From positions 1 to 40,408 of IMG/VR virus record IMGVR_UViG_3300049911_000068: 40,408 nt of DNA; one strand, written 5' to 3'. Numbering within the stretch: the first letter of the stretch is position 1; the number at the start of each line of letters is the position of its first letter. A program made the position numbers and the translations under genes. The stretch is from a virus. Positions 14,595 through 24,300 of this stretch are shown one piece after another. The notes beneath the pieces are model-generated. The model searched no databases and was not told where the DNA came from. It worked only from the letters and a program-made list of their open reading frames with translations.

Positions 14595-15137
14595 ATGTCC
14601 TACGAAATAAAGATGGGTTATATCTCTGGATATAATCTCGTCTTTGCCGCATATCAACCGAATGGAAGTGGTCGTGGGATAGAGCAGCAACCCTTACCTG
14701 AATTGGCTGAAGGGTATTATGGTGCAACGCCGACCATCGACCTTGTGGCAGGAGACGAGGTAATCGCTTACGTTCTGGAAACAGTGACGTGGGAAGACGA
14801 GACAGTTTACGTTCTTGACTACGATAGTGTTTTTTGGGAAGGCGACAAAGTTCATTATGAAGGTGCGTGGGTAACTGATTATGATACAACCATAAACGAT
14901 ATAGTAACAAGTGTCGGCGCAGTTATCGGTGCGAATGAATATCTTTATGAAGCGGATTATTTTGATTTGCTACGGAACATTATCGACGGCATTACCATAG
15001 CCGAGAACAAGGTCATAAACGTTTATACTGTATCGGATACTGGTGGAGGGGCAGTAGCACAGGCGCAACGAGCGAGAGTATTAGAAAGCGCTGATATTGG
15101 TTATTTCAAGCGAAAGAGATTTGAAAAATATGGTTAA
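14595..15137 (+). CDS. Tail-module protein with heptapeptide repeats, 180 aa
   Basis: Starts 2 bases after the previous stop. Residues about 63-96 hold five units of the repeated heptapeptide pattern (VTWEDET, VYVLDYDS, VFWEGDK, VHYEGAW, VTDYDTT; the second unit is 8 long). The C-terminal half is helical and ends in a basic segment (GYFKRKRFEKYG). The family is unknown. The shared repeats suggest it packs against, or evolves with, tail tubular A and B. Its stop overlaps the start of the 63-aa gene at 15130. Confidence 0.6.
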   Translation: MSYEIKMGYISGYNLVFAAYQPNGSGRGIEQQPLPELAEGYYGATPTIDLVAGDEVIAYVLETVTWEDETVYVLDYDSVFWEGDKVHYEGAWVTDYDTTINDIVTSVGAVIGANEYLYEADYFDLLRNIIDGITIAENKVINVYTVSDTGGGAVAQAQRARVLESADIGYFKRKRFEKYG

Positions 15138-15321
15138 TGTTCCGATTATATCGTTCAACAGCGGTGAGGTATCTCCTTTGGTGGACGCGAGAAGTGACAC
15201 GGAAAAATACCCGTCTATGTGCCGTCATCTTGAGAATTTTATTCCAGAGATTTACGGTTGTGCAGAGCGCCGTCCTGGTCTTAAATTTGTTTACGAATCT
15301 GTTGTGCCGGTTGTGGAATAA
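15130..15321 (+). CDS. Detached N-terminal module of a tail tubular B-like protein, copy 1
   Basis: 63 aa, starting inside the end of the preceding gene. The sequence ISFNSGEVSPLVDARSDTEKY ... CRHLENFIPEIYG ... RRPGLKFVYES is the conserved N-terminus of tail tubular B-type proteins (FNxGExSPLxxxRxDxxxYxxxCxxLxNFxPxxxGxxxRRPGxxFV). The frame stops exactly where the conserved module ends. The following gene repeats the same module at about 55-60% amino-acid identity by eye. It may be an assembled free subunit, a leftover of recombination, or a short spacer subunit. Confidence 0.7.
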   Translation: MVNVPIISFNSGEVSPLVDARSDTEKYPSMCRHLENFIPEIYGCAERRPGLKFVYESVVPVVE

Positions 15322-15324
15322 GAT

Positions 15325-16065
15325 ATGACAAATATATCTTTAATATCTTTTAACGCTGGTGAATTAAGTCCAAAAACAGATGCCCGCAATGATACGGAAA
15401 AGTATCAATCTGGCTGCCGCCATCTCGAAAATATGATACCTCGAATTTATGGTGCAGTTGTGCGCCGACCTGGACTCAAATTTATATTTAGCACTGAACC
15501 ACCAAAACAAGGACTTTATGAGTATTGTGATAATCCGACAACACACGAATCAAGATTTAATTGCGCATTAGTATCTATGGGTTGCCAGACAATTAGTCCG
15601 CAAACTACTCATTATATAACTGGATTCAAAACTTATTGGTATAAAGAGGTTGGTTCGCCAGAGGGGAATTTACATTGTCGCGTAGAAACAACGGTCTGGA
15701 ATCCTTTATCTGGTGGATATTATGAGCCAAGTGGAACTATTCTTGAGACGTCTGGCACAAGTTATGATATAAGCAAATTTCCTTCTGGTAGTCCTTACAA
15801 ACTATGTATTTTTGTTTTCGATGGAACAACCCGTTTAATCACTGGAACTACATACGCACTTGTTTTTTATAACTCCGATTTTGTGGGCAATCCTTCTTAT
15901 AACTATGTAAAAAGCAGGGGTCTAAAAAGTGTTGGTTCTGGTGATGGATACACAAGAGGTTCGTCTGGTGCTTTTGGTGGAACATCTTGGGGTTATTTAG
16001 CTCAGGATGAAGATTGCTGGTTTGAGGAAACTGGAGCATTAACGGCTGCACATTTAACCGGATAA
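15325..16065 (+). CDS. Tail tubular B-like N-terminal module (copy 2) fused to a jelly-roll domain
   Basis: 246 aa, 3 bases after copy 1. Residues 1-62 repeat the tail tubular B N-terminus (ISFNAGELSPKTDARNDTEKY ... RRPGLKFIF). Residues about 70-240 form a beta domain with ITGFKTYWYKEVGSPEGNLH, TRLITGTTYALVFY and GGTSWGYLAQDEDCWFEETG. I know this pattern (kvGSPxGxlxxxI ... LxxGTxYalv ... GxSW) from jelly-roll modules in environmental phage tail and virion proteins that are probably ligand-binding. The bases here look more AT-rich than the neighbours, consistent with an acquired cassette. The rest of the tube protein begins 5 bases later at 16070. Confidence 0.7.
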   Translation: MTNISLISFNAGELSPKTDARNDTEKYQSGCRHLENMIPRIYGAVVRRPGLKFIFSTEPPKQGLYEYCDNPTTHESRFNCALVSMGCQTISPQTTHYITGFKTYWYKEVGSPEGNLHCRVETTVWNPLSGGYYEPSGTILETSGTSYDISKFPSGSPYKLCIFVFDGTTRLITGTTYALVFYNSDFVGNPSYNYVKSRGLKSVGSGDGYTRGSSGAFGGTSWGYLAQDEDCWFEETGALTAAHLTG

Positions 16066-16069
16066 TTTT

Positions 16070-18844
16070 ATGGCCAAAATACGACTGATTCCGTTCATTT
16101 ATTCATCCGAGGTCTCCTATGATGTCGAATTAAGCAATGAGTATATGCGGTTTTTTTATGACGGCGCAGTTCTTCTGGACGACAATGATGACGAGGTATG
16201 GATACAAACTTCGTATCTAACGGAACATTTATTCCAGCTGCAATATCATCAAGTCGGCGATGTGATGTGGATTACGCATCCGTTTTATGCGCCGAGAAAA
16301 CTGACCAGAACGAGTGCGACATCGTTTGCACTTACGATTATACCTTTCAAAACTGGGCCGTTTATGATAAGAAACGACCTGATAGACCCTGACAATCCGA
16401 GTAATATAACAATGACTTCAAGCACAACAGGTCTATCGGTGGGCACGGCGGAATATAGTTTGACTGGACACGGAGACGGCGTTAGTAAATATGGCATCAA
16501 TCATATTCGGGATAACTGGTGGGATGGAACTGCGGCGCACGGTGTAAATGGCTCGCAAGCTGATTATTGCGGTGGTGGCCGGATGTCGGACGGCAGAACT
16601 GTTTATATCACTTACACTGTAACTTATGCTGACGCCATAGCAACACTTACCGAAATAATCATTGATTATATCTGTATGTCTCACGACCAAACAACTGACC
16701 TTACCCTGAATACCTATACAAAAAGAGGTTTGCGGGTTTGTGATAGCGCCGGAACGTGGACAGTAGTTATCGACCCAGAAGTTGTTGATGCCGATTTTTC
16801 AGCGACTTCTTATCACGATAAGCCAGGAAGTTTGATTGGTTATGATTCTACGGCAACAATAACCGGCACTTGGACGGACGTGACAAAAATAGAAATTTAT
16901 CTTTACGCAGTCGCAGGCGAACACTCGACGGCGTGCGCCATTTTTAATGTGAACGCTGGAGAAAACGCTTACATACCAGGCACATTAACTGCTTCAAGCG
17001 ATTACTTTGAAGATGGTATGGCTGGGACGCTTTTTTCTCTGATTCACCAGCGGTCGGTTACTATCCTTACACTTAATGCCGTTGGATACAGTGCCGCAAT
17101 ATATGCCAAAGGAACTTTCAGATTCAAAACTCACGGAACGTGGACAGGGACTGTCGAACTACAAAGGAACGATAATGATGCGGGCTGGGATACATACAGA
17201 ACTTTCATATACAAAAACGATGGAAATGTTCAGGAATCGTTCGTTGAGGACGGCATAAGTGTTCAGTATCGTATATATGTTCACGATGGTATGACTGGAG
17301 ATTTTGGCTCAGACCTCACTTTGAACGATATATTCCGAGAGGGCATTGTAAAAATAACTTCTATTGGTGATATTGTTACTTATGAAGGCGAGGTTGTTAC
17401 ATATGAAGATGAAGTCGTGATTTTAGAAAGTGCCACTATCGCAAATATATCCGTCATAACGCCTTTGGAATTGGCCGAACCGACAAAAAGATGGTCAGAA
17501 GGCGCGTGGAGTGATTTAAGAGGTTTCCCGACTTCGGTTGCATTTTTTGAGGACAGATGTATTTACGGCGGTATGCAGACAATACTGCCGAGCGGGGCGA
17601 AATTGCTTACATTATGGTTAAGTCATTCGGGCGATTACGAGAACTTTAGCGCAGGTTTACTTGCCGCCGATTCATATTCAGTTACAGTTGCGACTAGCGA
17701 GGACATTGCCTGGGTTGAAGCGACTGAAAATCTATTGGTGGCCACTTTTGCCGAGGTTTGGAAAATTACATCAAACAGAATGGAACAGTTTTTAACTCCT
17801 ACAAATACTGTTCCCAAGTATCAATTCGGGTTCGGTGGTAATGAGATTCAGCCGGTAGATGCTGGAGTAGCGTTACTCTATACAAACGGTCAGCAAGTTA
17901 AGGAACTTACTTTTGATAGCGGCGCGGATAAATTTAACGCACCCGATTTATCTGCTCTGGCAGAACATTTAACATCGAGCGCAAGAATAGTCAATATGGC
18001 CTTGCAGTCCGCTCCCGACTGTATTCTATGGTGCGTTCTCGATACTGGAGATGTTATTATTCTGGTTTATGACCGCGAGCAAAACTGCGTTGGTTGGGCA
18101 AAAGTGCCGATAGACGGCGATGTTTACAGCGTATGTATTACACCAGGTGAATACGAGGACAATGTTACATTGGCTGTTTTCAGGACGATAACCGGCGAAA
18201 CGATAACTTGGGAAGATATAACGGTAACTTACGAGGATGAAATCGTAACCGATGTCATTTATGCAATTTACATTGAGAGATTCGCTCCGAGGGTATTTGG
18301 GACTTTAATCGAAGACGCCTTCTTCGTCGATTGCGGAAAAACCTTTTTGGCAACAACTGCGACAACTACGGTTACGGGGGCAACCCATTTGGTCGGCGAA
18401 ACAGTTGCAATTTTGGCCGATGGCGTGGTTCAGGATTCAAAGGTTGTGGATGCTAACGGTGAATTTGAACTCGATACAGCAGCAAATAAAGTTCAATATG
18501 GTATTGCTTATAAATCGAAACTTATGCCGATGAAACCGGTTGTTAATACCCAAATGGGCAGTTCCGCCGCGAGCATTGTATCCTGCAAAGAAATGGGAAT
18601 ATCTTTCCTGAATACAATGGACGCCCAATATGGTGTGGCGGACGATAAGCTATTCGATATAAACTACGATGACCCGCGCTGGCAGAATAATGCAGATTCG
18701 ATAGCGGGTTTGTTCACAGGGACAGTTTCGGTATCTGTCGATGGCGGATTCTCAATAGATAATAACCTAATTATTTCGACAGACGCGCCGCTGCCGTGTA
18801 TTGTTAGGGCACTGATTCCGAAAGTTGAGGTAACTGGACGATAA
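16070..18844 (+). CDS. Tail tubular protein B-like body (nozzle)
   Basis: 924 aa. The first residues MAKIRLIPFIYSSEVSYDVE ... YMRFFYDG ... QYHQVGDVMWITHPFYAPRKL are normally internal in tail tubular B-type proteins, immediately after the RRPG module now carried by the two small genes upstream. So the family's N-terminus has been split off. The protein has an inserted beta/jelly-roll region (about residues 115-310), TLWLSHSGDYENFSAG and KEMGISFLNTMDAQYG typical of the family, and heptapeptide pairs at about 435-450 (VTYEGEV, VTYEDEV) and 711-727 (ITWEDIT, VTYEDEI). The ribosome site is weak, so it may rely on coupling. It forms the tail nozzle by family. Confidence 0.75.
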   Translation: MAKIRLIPFIYSSEVSYDVELSNEYMRFFYDGAVLLDDNDDEVWIQTSYLTEHLFQLQYHQVGDVMWITHPFYAPRKLTRTSATSFALTIIPFKTGPFMIRNDLIDPDNPSNITMTSSTTGLSVGTAEYSLTGHGDGVSKYGINHIRDNWWDGTAAHGVNGSQADYCGGGRMSDGRTVYITYTVTYADAIATLTEIIIDYICMSHDQTTDLTLNTYTKRGLRVCDSAGTWTVVIDPEVVDADFSATSYHDKPGSLIGYDSTATITGTWTDVTKIEIYLYAVAGEHSTACAIFNVNAGENAYIPGTLTASSDYFEDGMAGTLFSLIHQRSVTILTLNAVGYSAAIYAKGTFRFKTHGTWTGTVELQRNDNDAGWDTYRTFIYKNDGNVQESFVEDGISVQYRIYVHDGMTGDFGSDLTLNDIFREGIVKITSIGDIVTYEGEVVTYEDEVVILESATIANISVITPLELAEPTKRWSEGAWSDLRGFPTSVAFFEDRCIYGGMQTILPSGAKLLTLWLSHSGDYENFSAGLLAADSYSVTVATSEDIAWVEATENLLVATFAEVWKITSNRMEQFLTPTNTVPKYQFGFGGNEIQPVDAGVALLYTNGQQVKELTFDSGADKFNAPDLSALAEHLTSSARIVNMALQSAPDCILWCVLDTGDVIILVYDREQNCVGWAKVPIDGDVYSVCITPGEYEDNVTLAVFRTITGETITWEDITVTYEDEIVTDVIYAIYIERFAPRVFGTLIEDAFFVDCGKTFLATTATTTVTGATHLVGETVAILADGVVQDSKVVDANGEFELDTAANKVQYGIAYKSKLMPMKPVVNTQMGSSAASIVSCKEMGISFLNTMDAQYGVADDKLFDINYDDPRWQNNADSIAGLFTGTVSVSVDGGFSIDNNLIISTDAPLPCIVRALIPKVEVTGR

Positions 18845-19254
18845 TGAATTTGCGCGATATGACAGATGCCGATATTGAATTTATGAAATCGCACTCGATT
18901 TCGCGCGGTATCTTTAACAAACAGCCGCAGGAAATCGCCGTATCGGTCTGTATCGAAGAAAATGGTATTCCACTTGCCGTCGGCGGGATACAGATGATAA
19001 ACTGCACGACGGCGTGGGCGTGGTGTGACCTTAGCGACGAATCGGGCAAGCATATTGTCATTGTATATCGTATCATAAGAACTTGGTTAGAAGAAATGGT
19101 TGAGAAGATGGGAATAAAGCGTTTGCAGTGCTATGTAGAACGGGATTTTGTTGAAGGTCACAATATGGTTCGACATTTGGGATTTGACTTTGAATCGACC
19201 GCAGAGAATTTCGTCGGCGATAAACCTGCGGACATTTACCGGAGGTTCACATAA
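18844..19254 (+). CDS. GNAT-fold acetyltransferase-like protein (gp13-like position)
   Basis: 136 aa; the ATG shares one base with the previous stop. Beta strand and helix order and the stretch RTWLEEMVEKMGIKRLQCYVERDFVEGHNMVRHLGFDF resemble the C-terminal half of GNAT acetyltransferases (xxNxxAxRxxExxGF). In T7-like phages a GNAT-like protein (gp13) sits at this place and is needed for virion assembly. The acetyl-CoA pyrophosphate-binding loop (R/QxxGxG/A) is not clear, so catalytic activity is doubtful. Confidence 0.7.
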   Translation: MNLRDMTDADIEFMKSHSISRGIFNKQPQEIAVSVCIEENGIPLAVGGIQMINCTTAWAWCDLSDESGKHIVIVYRIIRTWLEEMVEKMGIKRLQCYVERDFVEGHNMVRHLGFDFESTAENFVGDKPADIYRRFT

Positions 19255-19865
19255 TGGGAACGGTTTTCAAAGACCCCTCAAAAGCGGGTGCGATAATGGG
19301 TGGTGCTGGAGGTGGAATTGCCGCCACAACAGCATTGATGGGATTATCAGGTGGATTACTTGCACCTGCTTTAATGATAGGTGGCGCAGGATTAACAGCA
19401 TTCGGTCAAATTCAAGAAGGCAAAACCGCCGCAGCAATCGGCAAATACAACCAACAAGTTGACGAAATGCAGGCGAAAGAAATTGAAGCCAAGACCTCTT
19501 TTGACCAGACAAGACAGGCCGAAGCAGGCGCAAGAGTAATGTCATCTATGGAGGCAGGACAGGCGGCGGCGGACGGTGGAATGAATTTGCTTGCCCTTGC
19601 AAAACAACGGTCGGAATTAGAATTGCAAAATCTGATGATAGGCAGAGAAGGCACAATAGGTGCGGCAACGGCACGCGCAGAAGGTGCAATGGCGAAGTGG
19701 CAGGGTCGGCAAGCTAAACGTCAATCATATCTTAGAACAGGTGGAACGTTATTACAGGGATTCGGGTCGATTGCGTCAGCAATGCCTAAAACTCCATCTC
19801 CAACATCTTTAGAGACAACAGCCACAAGAGCATCAAGTTGGCTCAACGAACCAGTGCATTTTTAG
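19254..19865 (+). CDS. Internal virion protein (gp14-like)
   Basis: 203 aa after a GGAGG site. The N-terminus is a Gly/Ala-rich membrane-type segment (GGAGGGIAATTALMGLSGGLLAPALMIGGAG), followed by GKYNQQVDEMQAKEIEAKT ... GARVMSSMEAGQAAADG ... ARAEGAMAKWQGRQAKRQS, a helical pattern found in internal virion protein B of T7-like phages. Such proteins leave the head first and help build a channel through the cell envelope. Order GNAT, gp14-like, gp15-like, gp16-like matches the T7 layout. Confidence 0.8.
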   Translation: MGTVFKDPSKAGAIMGGAGGGIAATTALMGLSGGLLAPALMIGGAGLTAFGQIQEGKTAAAIGKYNQQVDEMQAKEIEAKTSFDQTRQAEAGARVMSSMEAGQAAADGGMNLLALAKQRSELELQNLMIGREGTIGAATARAEGAMAKWQGRQAKRQSYLRTGGTLLQGFGSIASAMPKTPSPTSLETTATRASSWLNEPVHF

Positions 19866-19872
19866 GTGATAA

Positions 19873-21300
19873 ATGGCAGGCACTTTTCCAGGACAACAAA
19901 TCGAATATGCAGACGTATCGCCGAGCGGCAGAATACCTGCAGTCGGCGCGCAAATGCCAGCGACGGGGGGATTAGAGGCAATAGGGGGGGCGTTGCAACA
20001 GTTAGGTGAGAAAGTCGATGCTCAAGAGTCCGCTTTAGAATTATCGCAAGGTCAGCGTCAAATCGAGGAAAAGGGTTTTGCTCTTGTCAATTCTGCGACG
20101 ACAGACCCTGATGCCAACGAAAAGGCGTGGGCGCAATACGAAAAGGACACACAAGGCATTATCGGCTCGATGAAACACGGCAATGCCCAACGCGCCTTGC
20201 AGATACACGCAAATGAGCATTTACCGCAATGGCAACAGACATTCAAGACGCGAGAACTTGCCGTAAGAAGCGCAAATGCCGCCGACCAGATGGAGTTTGA
20301 AGCGACTGCGCTTCTCGGTCGAGGCGATGTCGGCGGAGCGGCAACGATATATCAAAACGCGAGAGATACAAAAGCCATAACTCAGAAAAAATATGATTTC
20401 CTAATGGCCAACATCTTTACCAATTCCGCCCTTGAAATGGCGAGGATTGATATTGGAACAGGTAATTACGAGCAGGCGCAAAAACAACTTGAAGGATTAA
20501 AGGGGCTTAATGACGCACAACTTGACCAACGCGACCGCCTGCTTGCCGACCTGCATAAAGTAAAAGACCCGCAGGTTGAACAGGATAGAGTTTCCATTGC
20601 CGAACAGATTGAGGCAGGAACGGCTACATTCGCCTCGATTCAGGCGACCACTCTTGACCAGAAAGAAAAGGATTCATCTTGGACGCACGCTCAGGAAGTA
20701 ACGAGAATGAGAGCGAAGGGCGAAACTATTGCAACTGACCAGGATTCTCGTATTGCCGCAAACGAAGTGGTGTTGGCCTATAAAGACGGTTTGATTCAGC
20801 GCAAAGACGCTTTGGCGGGCATTTCAAAATATCAAACTAAAATAAACCCGACGGAGTTCAAACAGATTACCGACGACATTTATCATTACGCCGACAACAA
20901 AGACCCGATTAAACAACGGAAAATCAGCGAATACAACAAGACGTTCTCGTATCTGGCGAGCAAAAACAAACTGGTCGATGGCGATAGAAAGACAAATATG
21001 CTTGCCGCTATCGAATATCAGGCGGCATTTGGTAACTGGACGAGAGATAATCCCGATGCCAGCGATGCGGAAATAACTGATAAATTCAATGAACTCACAA
21101 AAAAAATCAATCTTTGGTGGGATACACCATCGAGGGATTTGGCGGTAGTTCGTGAAAGAACTGCGGCATTAACGCCGGTAGCAATCCCAACAACCTTACA
21201 ACCCGCTCGTCCGGTTAATATCCCTCCCGATGCTGTATGGGATGATACCCGTAAGATGTGGACGTATATTCGCAATGGTCGATTGAAGGGGATTAAATAA
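19873..21300 (+). CDS. Internal virion / ejection protein (gp15-like)
   Basis: 475 aa, with AGGTGAT upstream. Long helical protein (GALQQLGEKVDAQESALELSQGQRQIEEKG, many QxxxxA repeats) as expected for internal virion protein C. The C-terminus is Pro-rich and ends WTYIRNGRLKGIK. By position and helical character it is probably part of the DNA ejection channel. Sequence similarity to T7 gp15 is not visible by eye. The stop overlaps the next start (TAATG). Confidence 0.65.
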   Translation: MAGTFPGQQIEYADVSPSGRIPAVGAQMPATGGLEAIGGALQQLGEKVDAQESALELSQGQRQIEEKGFALVNSATTDPDANEKAWAQYEKDTQGIIGSMKHGNAQRALQIHANEHLPQWQQTFKTRELAVRSANAADQMEFEATALLGRGDVGGAATIYQNARDTKAITQKKYDFLMANIFTNSALEMARIDIGTGNYEQAQKQLEGLKGLNDAQLDQRDRLLADLHKVKDPQVEQDRVSIAEQIEAGTATFASIQATTLDQKEKDSSWTHAQEVTRMRAKGETIATDQDSRIAANEVVLAYKDGLIQRKDALAGISKYQTKINPTEFKQITDDIYHYADNKDPIKQRKISEYNKTFSYLASKNKLVDGDRKTNMLAAIEYQAAFGNWTRDNPDASDAEITDKFNELTKKINLWWDTPSRDLAVVRERTAALTPVAIPTTLQPARPVNIPPDAVWDDTRKMWTYIRNGRLKGIK

Positions 21301-24300
21301 TGCCCGAAGAAATCGACTTAGGGATTGCGCCGGAAGGCGAAGTTGACTTGGGCGTTGCTACCGTCGAACCCGATATTGCCGCTGTCCCTATTGAACTCCA
21401 GAAAGAATCGCAGGCAAGGCAACTTACCGCCTACGTCCTTGCCAATGAAAGCGGTCTTGATGTTAATGACGTAATTGATAATTACGCCAATATCACTGAA
21501 CAACTTTACGGCGTCAAGAATATGCACCCTGGTTCTGTTCTTGGCCGAATGGAAATGGAGGGCAAGGTCATTACTCCTGAAAAAATGGACGAAGATATAT
21601 CGGTAATAGCGGAATCAATCGGTGCAGGCAAGCCACCTGATAAAGAAGTTTTAAGACGAGCGCAATCAGCTTCACACAACAGCAATATCAAATTTGCCAG
21701 GGAAAATTTCTATAACGAAAACTCCGAGGTGTTGAAGTTAGCAGAAGGTAAACCCGCAATGCCGCCTGTCGGTGAAGTTTTGGCAATGCCCGTTTACGAA
21801 AGAGAGAAATTGCTGGATGGTAATTATTTTGCGGCTTTAGTCGCTGCTGTGCCAACAAAACAAGATGCGAAGAATTTGCTCAGGGAGCGCACGGCGGTAT
21901 TCGGCGAAGCAATCCGCAACTACGATAGCGGCGCAAAAGATGAAATAGCAAAAAAATATGCGCAGGCCGAAACGGGTTTCGTATCGGAGTTTGGCAAAGC
22001 GGCGAAAAAAACAACTGCAAGTATCGGCGCAGGTGCATTGGGTATGATACCCAAAGAAGTTCAACCGGAGTTGGCTGAATTAAAAGACGTATTTTTGGAT
22101 TATATGAAAAGTCCCGAACTTACGCCTTCGGATACATCCTCGGCGATGAATTTCATAGGCAGGTCAACTGGCTCGGTTGTTCCGTATGTAATGGCAACGG
22201 TTGTTACTGGCGGATTAACCGCCGAGGCACTTGCCGGAACAATCAGTGCAAAGATTGCCCAATCAATCGGCGCAGGCACAATTGCTTTTGCGACGATGGG
22301 AGAAGAAGCCAAACAGAATGCTCTCGATAAAGGCGCATCCGAACAGGAAGCAGAACTGGAACGCCTGATTGTCGGTGGCGGAAGCGCGGTTTTAATGGCC
22401 GTTCAGGTAGACAAATTATTCCGGTTTGCCAATCCGACGGCGCAAAAGATGTTGATTGATAATATCACACAATCCACAAAAAACGCAATGATTCAATCCG
22501 GTGGCAGGTTGACTAAAGAAGTTGTCGCTCTCGGCATAAACGGCGGCGTTACTATGGCTGCACAGGAAGGTTTAATAATCGCTACTCCAGCGTATTTAAG
22601 GGACGAATATCCAAAGACGCCTGGTGGTAATCCCGATTGGTTCGCTATTGCAACGCAAATGACAGAAGCAGGGGCGGGTGGCGCATTTGCAAATATCATT
22701 GTCGGCGGCGGATTCAGGTCTTATGAATCCGTGAGAACATCGGGATACAAAAATAAACTGGCTCGATTGATTTCGATAACTGAAAATCTTGATTACGCCA
22801 CATCAAAGAAGGTCGCATCAAATATCCTGCACCGACAACTTGACGGGCAAGGCGATTTTGATGGACTTTACAAAGAAGAGGTCGGCAAATACAGGTTGCC
22901 TGCTCAGGTAACAGTAGAACCAACGGTATTGCCTGATATTCCTGTTACAGCAAAACCGACGCCGATACCGCCTCGAAACAGAATGGATGCTATTCGGGAC
23001 AGGATTAACCAACTTGTCGAAGCGTCCAAGACACCAGAAGGAGTTAAGAATCTCGAAAGGTTCGCCGATGAAATGACGGCACTTGATACAGAATACGAAT
23101 TTCTCAAAAACCTTGATAATAGAAGCGTTGACCAACTTGTTCGGGATGCCCGCAGGCGCGGCATAGAAATTCCAAAGCATAAATCGAAGCAGAAACTTAT
23201 CAGGGCTTTGCGTTGGGAAGATACCGATTTGGCAAGAACCAATGCTCGTCTTGACCAGACAAATACCGATTTAAGAATCGAAGCCAAAGAGGATGGGACT
23301 TATGATTTGATGATTCCGGCAGGCGAGGCGGGAGTTTTTAACGTCAGGAATTTCAAAGATGTTGTGGCGGCAGAAGAATACGCAAATACAATAGTGAACC
23401 CCGAATTGCAACCAGCGTTCACATCGGAATTAACGCCAGAAATGAGAGGTAGAAAATTCTGGCAGGAAAAAGGCATTGCTAAAGAAGTGGCCAAAAAACC
23501 TCAATGGGCAACAGTCGAGGAAGCATTGGCTGCCGAAGGATTATTGAAGCCACTTAAGCCAGGTTCAAAAGAATCTCAAAGGGCGGCAGAAATCAGGGGT
23601 CAATACAATACTTCAACTCCTCATCCCGAAAAACTGCCGGAAGATTTCGTCAAGGCGAATATGGGTAAGGTCAAACCCTCGATTGTCGGCAAAATCGGCA
23701 AACTCGTAACCAGTATCGGAAAGGGCATAGATTTTCTTGCAGGCGATATGCTTACCCGCGCACAGAATATATCACCGGAAGTCGGCGTCAGAATCAGCGA
23801 ATATATTCACGGCGTCCGCAAAAGGACAACCGACTGGATTCAAGGCGTAGAGCCGTTTCTTAGAAAAGTAGAGGCGATAACCGACGAATCCGACCGGCGC
23901 AGAATGGAACTCGCCGCTCGTAATCTTTCCGAAGGCGATATTGACGACCTCGTTAAGAAATACAATCTCGAAGCGGAATATCAGACATTCAGGAATACAA
24001 TGGACGATGCTTACAATAATCAAAAAGCGGTGGGCGTCGATATGGATTACCGGAGGACATATTTTCCATTGTCTATTAAAGACCTCGACGGCTTGTTGGA
24101 GTTTTTGGGAACAACCGAAAAACATTCACTGATTGAAGAATCTATCAATAAGAAAAAAGCGAAACAAGGTGGTAGGCCACTCAGTGAGGAGCAGAAAATA
24201 TCTTTGGTCAACTCATTGCTGCGCGGTTACACGACGGACAATATATCTCTGGCCCGCCCTGGACACGCAAAAGAGAGGACACTTGGGATTATAGATTCAC

